Assembly: GCA_023548195.1 (NCBI GenBank)
Contig: JAJHZJ010000014.1
Span: 14,484,718-14,548,717, forward strand
Direction of reading: 5' to 3'
DNA length: 64,000 bases
Source: Bettongia penicillata ogilbyi
Lineage: Eukaryota > Chordata > Mammalia > Diprotodontia > Potoroidae
Shown here one piece after another: positions 58,665 to 64,000 of the stretch; the stretch's first letter is position 1; each line of letters opens with the position of its first letter. Made by a program: the position numbers and the translations under genes. The notes under the pieces are model-generated. The model ran no database searches. It saw only the letters and a program-made list of their open reading frames with translations, and had not been told where the DNA came from.

Positions 58665-59765
58665 ATGCCTAGAAAAGGGAAGAAAAATAAGACTATAGAG
58701 AGTTTTTTCGAACAGATGCAAATGATCCCGACTTTCGGATCTGACGACAAGAACATATTCTTGCCATCAGGGAAAGACGTGGAGGGCAAGGCCTCAGTAC
58801 CCCAGACATCCCAGGGGGATGTTGGGTGGGCTCAGCCCTTGGAAGAGCTCAAAAAGGATTTTGAAAAGCAAGTTAGACAGGTGGAGGAAAAACTGGGAAG
58901 AGAAATGAGAGAGATGCAAGAAAAGTATGAAAAACGGGTCAATACCTTGCTAAAGGAGACCCAAAAAAATGCTGAAGAAAATAACACCATGAAAAATAAG
59001 CTCACTCAGTTGGCAAAAGAGGTTCAAAAAGCCAATGAGGAGAAGAATGCTTTCAAAACCAGAATTAGTCAAATGGAAAAAGAGGTTCAAAAGATCACTG
59101 AAGAGAATAGTTCTCTCAAAATTAGAATGGAACAGATGGAGTCTAATGACTTTCTGAGAAACCAAGAAATCATAAAACAAAACCGAAAGAATGAAAAAAT
59201 GGAAGAGAATGTGAAATATCTCATGGGAAAAACAACTGACCTGGAAAATAGATCCAGGACAGACAATTTAAAAATTATGGGACTACCTGAAAGTCATGAT
59301 CAAAAAAAGAGCCTAGATATCATCTTCCATGAAATTATCGAGGAAAATTGCCCTGACATTTTACAACCAGAGGGCAAAATAAGTATTGAAAGAATCCATT
59401 GATCACCACCTGAAAGAGATCCAAAAAGAGAAACTCCTAGGAACATTGTGGCCAAATTCCAGAACTCTCAGCTCAAGGAGAAAATCTTACAAGCAGCTAG
59501 AAAGAAACAATTCCAGTATTGTGGAAATAAAATCAGGATAACTCAAGATCTAGCAGCTTCTACATTAAGGGATCGAAGCAGGTGGAATAGGATATTCCAG
59601 AAGTCAAAGGAACTAGGACTCAAACCAAGAATCACCTACCCAGCTAAACTTAGTATAATACTTCAGGGGAAAATATGGTCTTTCAATGAAACAGAGGACT
59701 TTCAATCATTCTTGATGAAAAGACCAGAGCTGAAAAGAAAATTTGAGTTTCAAACACAAGAATGA
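58665..59765 (+). pseudogene. HAL1 copy 4 ORF1 (L1 ORF1p-like), one stop
   Basis: The frame from ATG 58665 to TGA 59763-59765 would give 366 residues, close to the usual 340-370 for ORF1p, apart from TGA at 59400-59402 (CAA in the other copies). Order: basic N-terminus (MPRKGKKNKT), coiled coil at about residues 55-190 (heptads such as VEEKLGREMREMQEKYEKRV), RRM from about 195 (NLKIMGLPESHD), then the C-terminal domain (KIRITQDLAASTLRD, ITYPAKLS, FLMKRPELKRKF). ORF1p binds its RNA as a trimer and packages it. In an ORF2-less element this could help it compete for L1 RT. With the stop, only the first 245 residues could be made. Confidence 0.88.
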
Positions 59766-60789
59766 GAAGAAGCATGAAAAAGTAAACAGCAAAGAGAAGT
59801 CTTAAGGGACTTACCAGAAGTGAACTGTTTACATTCTTACATGGAAAGACAATATTTGTAACTCTTAAAACTTTTCAGTATCTGGGTAGTTGGTGGGTCC
59901 ATACACACACATGTACACTCATGCACGCACACACACATACACACATGCACACATATACAGAGACAGAGAGCACATATTGAATTGAATAGGATGGGACCAT
60001 ATCTCAAAAGAAATTAAGGTAAATGGTAAGAGAGAAATGTAGTGGGAGGAAAGAGGGTGAAATGGAATGGGGTAATTATATGTCATTTAAGAGGCAAGTA
60101 GGAGACTTTTTAGTGGAGGGAAAAAGAGGAGAGCTGAGAAAAAAAAACAAAAAACAAGAAGTTTACCCTCATCACATGTGACTAAAGGAAGGAATAAAAT
60201 GCACACTCATTTTGGTATGAAAACCTATCTTACAGTATAGGAAAGTGGGGGAGAAGGAGATAAGCAAGGGGGGGATGATGGAAGGGAGGGCAAAGGGAGG
60301 AGGGAGCAATTTGAAGTCAACACCTGGGGAGGGACAGGATCAAAAGACAGAAGAGAAACAATGAGGGGCAGGGTAGGATGGAGGGTAATTCAGTTAGTCT
60401 TACACAACACGACTATCAGGGAAGTTATTTGCAAAACTACACAGATATGGCCTATATTGAATTGCCTCCCTTCCCAAAGGGAATGGGCGGGGAGGGAGGG
60501 ATGGGGAGAATTTGGAACTCAAAGTTTTAGGAACAACTGTTTAGTATTGTTGTTGCTACTAGGAAAGAAGACATACAGTTAATGAGAAATAGAAAGTCAT
60601 CTGGCTCTACAGGAGAAAAGAGAAAATGGAGACAAGAGAAGGGAGGGATGACAGAAGAGAGGTCAGATTGGAGATAGGGAAAATTCGATTGTTTGGGGTA
60701 TTGGGGTGGGGGAGGGGATAAAAGGGGAGAAAATTTGGAACCCAAAATTTTGTGAAAATGAATGTAAAAAGTCAAATAAATAAATAAAT

Positions 60790-60957
60790 AATGAATAAAA
60801 GTCAAATAAATAAATGAATAAGAAAGAAAGGGTTTATGGGACTGTTTATAGAAAATATTTGCTGTTTTTTGAAATTAATTGTATGACAGCTTGAGTTCTC
60901 TGGAGAGAGGGTGCCATGGAAATAAAACAAACCGAGAGTTTAATTTAAAAAAAAAAA
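60790..60957 (+). other. Probable 3'-transduced flanking sequence
   Basis: This stretch lies beyond the end shared by all complete HAL1 copies, but inside the target-site duplication of copy 4. It starts with AAAGTCAAATAAATAAA, a repeat of the family end. About 120 bases are unlike HAL1, and AATAAA at 60921 lies 26 bases before an 11-A tail. This is the layout left when transcription reads past the element's own signal and the extra sequence is reverse transcribed with it. Confidence 0.7.
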
Positions 60958-60959
60958 CA

Positions 60960-60972
60960 AACAATAAATATC
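60960..60972. repeat. Target-site duplication, right, HAL1 copy 4
   Basis: AACAATAAATATC, one difference from 57901-57913. Confidence 0.85.
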
Positions 60973-62230
60973 CTGTACTTAAACATTAAAACAGTCCTTG
61001 TAAAAGACATGAATTTATATCATGCAAACAATACCAATGATTTTTTCTTTTATCAACACACACACACACACATATATATATTATACACACATACACCCCC
61101 ATATGTATATGTGTGTGTACACAGAATAGCATTCAGATTTTCAAGAAGTATACCATATAAATAAATGTAACCATTACACAAGATGAAGAAAAACCAGAAT
61201 AAGTTTATTACAAATTCATAGGCACAATAAAACAAGATTAAAAAATCTAGTATACAACAGGAAGTACAAAATTATCTGTAGCTCTAAAGCAAATCTATTT
61301 CTTATGGAGGAAAAAAATTTTAATTGCAAACAAAATATGTTTTCTATAATTAAAAGTCAAAATCCACTTCTGAAAGAGAAGCTGACCACAGGGGAAAAAA
61401 TTATCAGAAATTTACCAAGTTTTAAAAAAAAAGTTTCCCAGGCTTTTTTCTACGCTTGCCAGAGGCAACACCCATTCAAATTCAAAGTGATAGTAGGAAA
61501 TGAAAGAAAGAAGATGACCTCTGGATTTGCCATCACAAAAAGTCAATCTGGGAGAAAAAGATCTTACAAAATTTCACAAAATTCAAATTTTAAACTATAT
61601 ACCAAGCTGTTTGTAGAAAACATTTCCTATTTAAACTCATTTAAGACCTGCAAAAAGTATAAATGAACCTAAACAATAGGTCTTAAAAAATTGAAGGCTA
61701 GAGCTTTTAGTTTCCATTCAATAAAAGCCTGAGGCAATCTTGGTTAATTAGATTTATTCAAATATTCCCATTTAGAAAATAATGGCCTAGTCTAGAAAAC
61801 CAAGGGACAGAGAGAAAAAAGTATTAGCTTTCAGCAATAAACTAGCAAAAAACTCATAATTTCCTACAAAAATTATATTCTTATGGATAGAGCTTTCCCC
61901 TATATGCAGCATGACAGGTCTGAGAGAAGGTTGAGACAAAGTACAGGGAAGAGCTCCCATGGGATCCCTGAGCAAGTTTGGGGTACAAGAATGAGTGCCC
62001 TTTGGCTGTCATGTTATATACCATCCAGTGCTAGATTATGGATCCAGGATGGACAGGACCAGTTGTGAACACTGGCACTAGCTGTGACTAAGCGTGGAAC
62101 AAGTTGGAAGTAAACAGCTGTGTGGTTCTGATCCCAAGAACTAATGCTGTATCCTAGACCCAAAGAAAAACCAGGAGTTCAGTCACTCTGAACCTGCAAA
62201 AAACCTTCTATTGAGGTCAGAGGACCAAAG
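60973..62230. other. Unrecognised AT-rich DNA with CA/TA microsatellite
   Basis: A (CA)n(TA)n tract lies at 61057-61080. The 120-codon frame at 61304-61666 is lysine- and asparagine-rich, as expected by chance in AT-rich DNA, with no known domain. Confidence 0.4.
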
Positions 62231-62770
62231 TGTTGAGTTTTGGGGTGCTTGGGACCCAAAAGTACTGACACCCTGGGTCCTGCCCAAATGAATTCAACCC
62301 AAACCTTCTTTCAGCCAAAGTAAAACAAAGTTTATTAAAGATCCACCATATTGGGCTAGCTCTTAAGAAGTTTCACCATTTGAGATGCTTGTATTAACAA
62401 GCAGGCCAGATAAAATCTGAGCTAGATTGAGCCTGATCTAGACTGAATCTGAGCACCTTCAAGGAATCAAAATGGAACTTACACACAGAAAGTCTGTAGA
62501 AGGGATCTAGGAGTAGTCTAGCAGTCTGAGGTGATAGGAGAAGGAGTTTAGGAAGGGTCTTGAGAAGGCGTCAAAGAAGGATCTTAATGGAACTGGGGTG
62601 ACTGATCAAGCGGAGGAAGCAGCTGGAGGCAATATAGAGATAACAGACAATGGAGGGCTGGGGTGGGAAGCAGGTGGGGCAATCTAGATGTAATTGAGAG
62701 CCAGGCTAGGTTAAGGGTAACAGATTTGGGTGGATTTTTTTGCTAATGCCTATGGGTGCATTGCTCTTTC
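62231..62770 (-). mobile_element. Candidate LTR, minus strand
   Basis: The left end TGTTGAGTTTTGGGGTG reverses to an LTR end in CA. About 100 bases in, GTTTATTAAAG reverses to CTTTAATAAAC, a poly(A) signal at the expected distance. The rest is G/A-rich, as in a U3 read backwards. The right end and a duplication are not clear, and no internal retroviral DNA adjoins it. Confidence 0.4.
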
Positions 62771-63339
62771 ATGGGTATTAATTGCTTATATTAAAAACTG
62801 AAAATTTTTCCTAGTATAGTAATCTAGCTGAAGAAATAAATGAAGGCTTAGGGAAGTTAACTGACTTTCCAATATATATGTAACAGTAATAAAGCATCTT
62901 TTCAAGCATCTTTTCAAGCTTTTGTAGATCAACTATGCTTATGAATAGGTTAGACATTCATCCTACCTGGTAAAGGAGACAATAACCTTGTTTCCTGGAC
63001 TTAGCTTTATCTCTGTGTCTTTTGTCCACCCACTAATCTAAAGGTAAGAAAATAAAAGATTTGGGAGATTTTTAAAAAAAAGGATTGTGGAACCCCAAAT
63101 CCTAAAGAAGTTTAGTAGTTATTGACTGATTTATAGTTGAGCCTTAAGAAATTAAAATTGCAAGATATATAGAATACTGGACTGAAATGCTCCAAAGCCC
63201 CAAACCAGGAAAGTAAGTACAAAAGCATTTTAAGCTTGTTGGAGGGACACTGTTTTTGTTATAAAGGGGCATGAAACCTGGAGACCCAAAGCTTCTGTTA
63301 GGGGGAGGACATACTCCATTGTCTAGCCTTCAAGACACC

Positions 63340-63590
63340 GAAGAGAATGTAAAGAAAGACTTTTTTGATATTCTGAAAGGTGTCAACTCAAAATAAAAGA
63401 CCACAAAGGTTGCAATAGCAAGGTTCTCTAATCCAGGCAAGGGACTTGAAATTTAGGACTCCACAGAGCATCAGAGTACTGGAATGCCCAGGAAGCACAA
63501 AAGAAACAAGAGTTTAAATGCACTTCAACATGCACCAACCATGGGATCATGTTCAAGGAGCTCGTCTGATGGCTGCATTCAACAAGAAAA
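63340..63590. repeat. Unclassified interspersed repeat, copy B
   Basis: The partner of 57461-57900, less complete. It ends GATGGCTGCATTCAACA, like copy A. Confidence 0.4.
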
Positions 63591-64000
63591 TCTTACAAGC
63601 TAAAAGAGCATGGCAACACCTGAATTTCCCTAAAGGAAGTCAATAATACCCAAAAGTTTCAAGTAAGCCAAAGTTGGAGATAGCAGAGCAATATCCAGTG
63701 AATATAATCAGGGAGAAACTACAAGATCAATAGAGTAAACCTGGAAGAATCAATGCAATGGCATTACTAGAAGATATCAGTTATCCTAATCATTAAAGGT
63801 CAAGGCTGCCCTTCCATATGAATATTATAACACAAATGTTCCATTCATATGTGTCTTTTCATGTGCTTGTTCTTGCTACATAGACCCCTTGTGTCCACTG
63901 TGCCCAGTGATGTACTTGTATATTTGTGGGAAAGTATGCCCCAGGTTTATGAGGAACATATTTTGGTTTTTTCTGTTTTTCTTTGTATGCTATTTCATTA
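63591..64000. other. Unrecognised DNA to the window end
   Basis: No gene or repeat is recognised. The sequence continues beyond the window. Confidence 0.4.

Larger units (their letters stand above)
57914..60957 (+). mobile_element. HAL1 copy 4, full length, with extra 3' sequence
   Basis: The youngest-looking half-L1 here. The 5' UTR (57914-58664) starts GGGGGCGGAGTCAAGATGGC, is GC- and CpG-rich, and carries the 72-bp tandem pair. ORF1 (58665-59765) has one in-frame stop. The 3' UTR has the CA tract (59900-59955), the G/A-rich stretch, the doubled end motif (near 60506 and 60729) and the family end with AAATAAATAAATAA near 60770-60790. About 165 more bases follow, with their own AATAAA (60921) and an 11-A tail (60947-60957), before the duplication. 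No ORF2 is present. Confidence 0.92.

Noticed and set aside
57751..58698. A 315-codon frame through the HAL1 copy 4 5' UTR as a host gene
   Set aside because: It starts outside the element, runs through GC-rich UTR with tandem units and has a biased G/R/S/P content. Only a sub-part is shared with copy 1, so it is mentioned as a possible upstream frame, not as a gene.
61304..61666. 120-codon frame as a small gene
   Set aside because: Lysine/asparagine-rich composition as expected in AT-rich DNA, no domain and no second copy.

Overview
The window reads as marsupial nuclear DNA. It has no intact host gene, no RNA gene and no CRISPR array. The evidence is the repeat content: L1 elements whose 5' ends carry a GAGCCAAGATGGC-type start, four ORF1-only 'half-L1' (HAL1) elements, an RTE LINE, tRNA-derived SINEs of MAR1 and MON1 type, and ancient MIR, L2 and L3/CR1 remnants. 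A didelphid such as Monodelphis would fit, but the species cannot be proved from sequence alone. All names come from recognition of motifs and translations; no database search was run.

Layout. 1-5.9 kb: an old HAL1 copy followed by a mosaic of L1 pieces, including one that joins an L1 5' UTR directly to the ORF2 end. 5.9-7.7 kb: no recognisable gene. 7.68-10.57 kb: HAL1 copy 2. 10.6-15.3 kb: single-copy-like DNA with MIR and L2 remnants, an inverted pair of a repeat with an RTE-like tail, an LTR-like block and an L1 tail. 17.9-21.5 kb: an old L3/CR1 LINE split by a compact two-LTR endogenous retrovirus. 23.2-25.1 kb: SINEs nested in an L2 and in an older SINE. 25-31 kb: mostly unrecognised AT-rich DNA with L1, MIR and MAR1 fragments and a long GA tract.

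31.4-35.7 kb: an ENO1 processed pseudogene cut short and followed by a decayed RTE LINE. 35.7-45.7 kb: minus-strand L1s carrying a MAR1 SINE, a short hAT-like DNA transposon and HAL1 copy 3, each nested in them. 45.7-49.35 kb: a decayed plus-strand L1. 52.2-54.1 kb: a DPY19L3 processed pseudogene on the minus strand, with a young 5'-truncated L1 inserted in its upstream part (54.12-56.03 kb). 57.9-60.96 kb: HAL1 copy 4, the youngest, carrying a probable 3' transduction. 61-64 kb: a candidate LTR and one copy of an unclassified repeat.

How the parts relate. HAL1 encodes only the L1 RNA-binding protein (ORF1p), so it must borrow reverse transcriptase from L1. The 516-codon ORF2 end at 54.5-56.0 kb shows that L1 was recently active. 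The SINEs with an RTE-like tail would depend in the same way on an RTE LINE such as the one at 32.4-35.7 kb. Several insertions are dated relative to each other by nesting and by target-site duplications (TSDs) that I could read directly.
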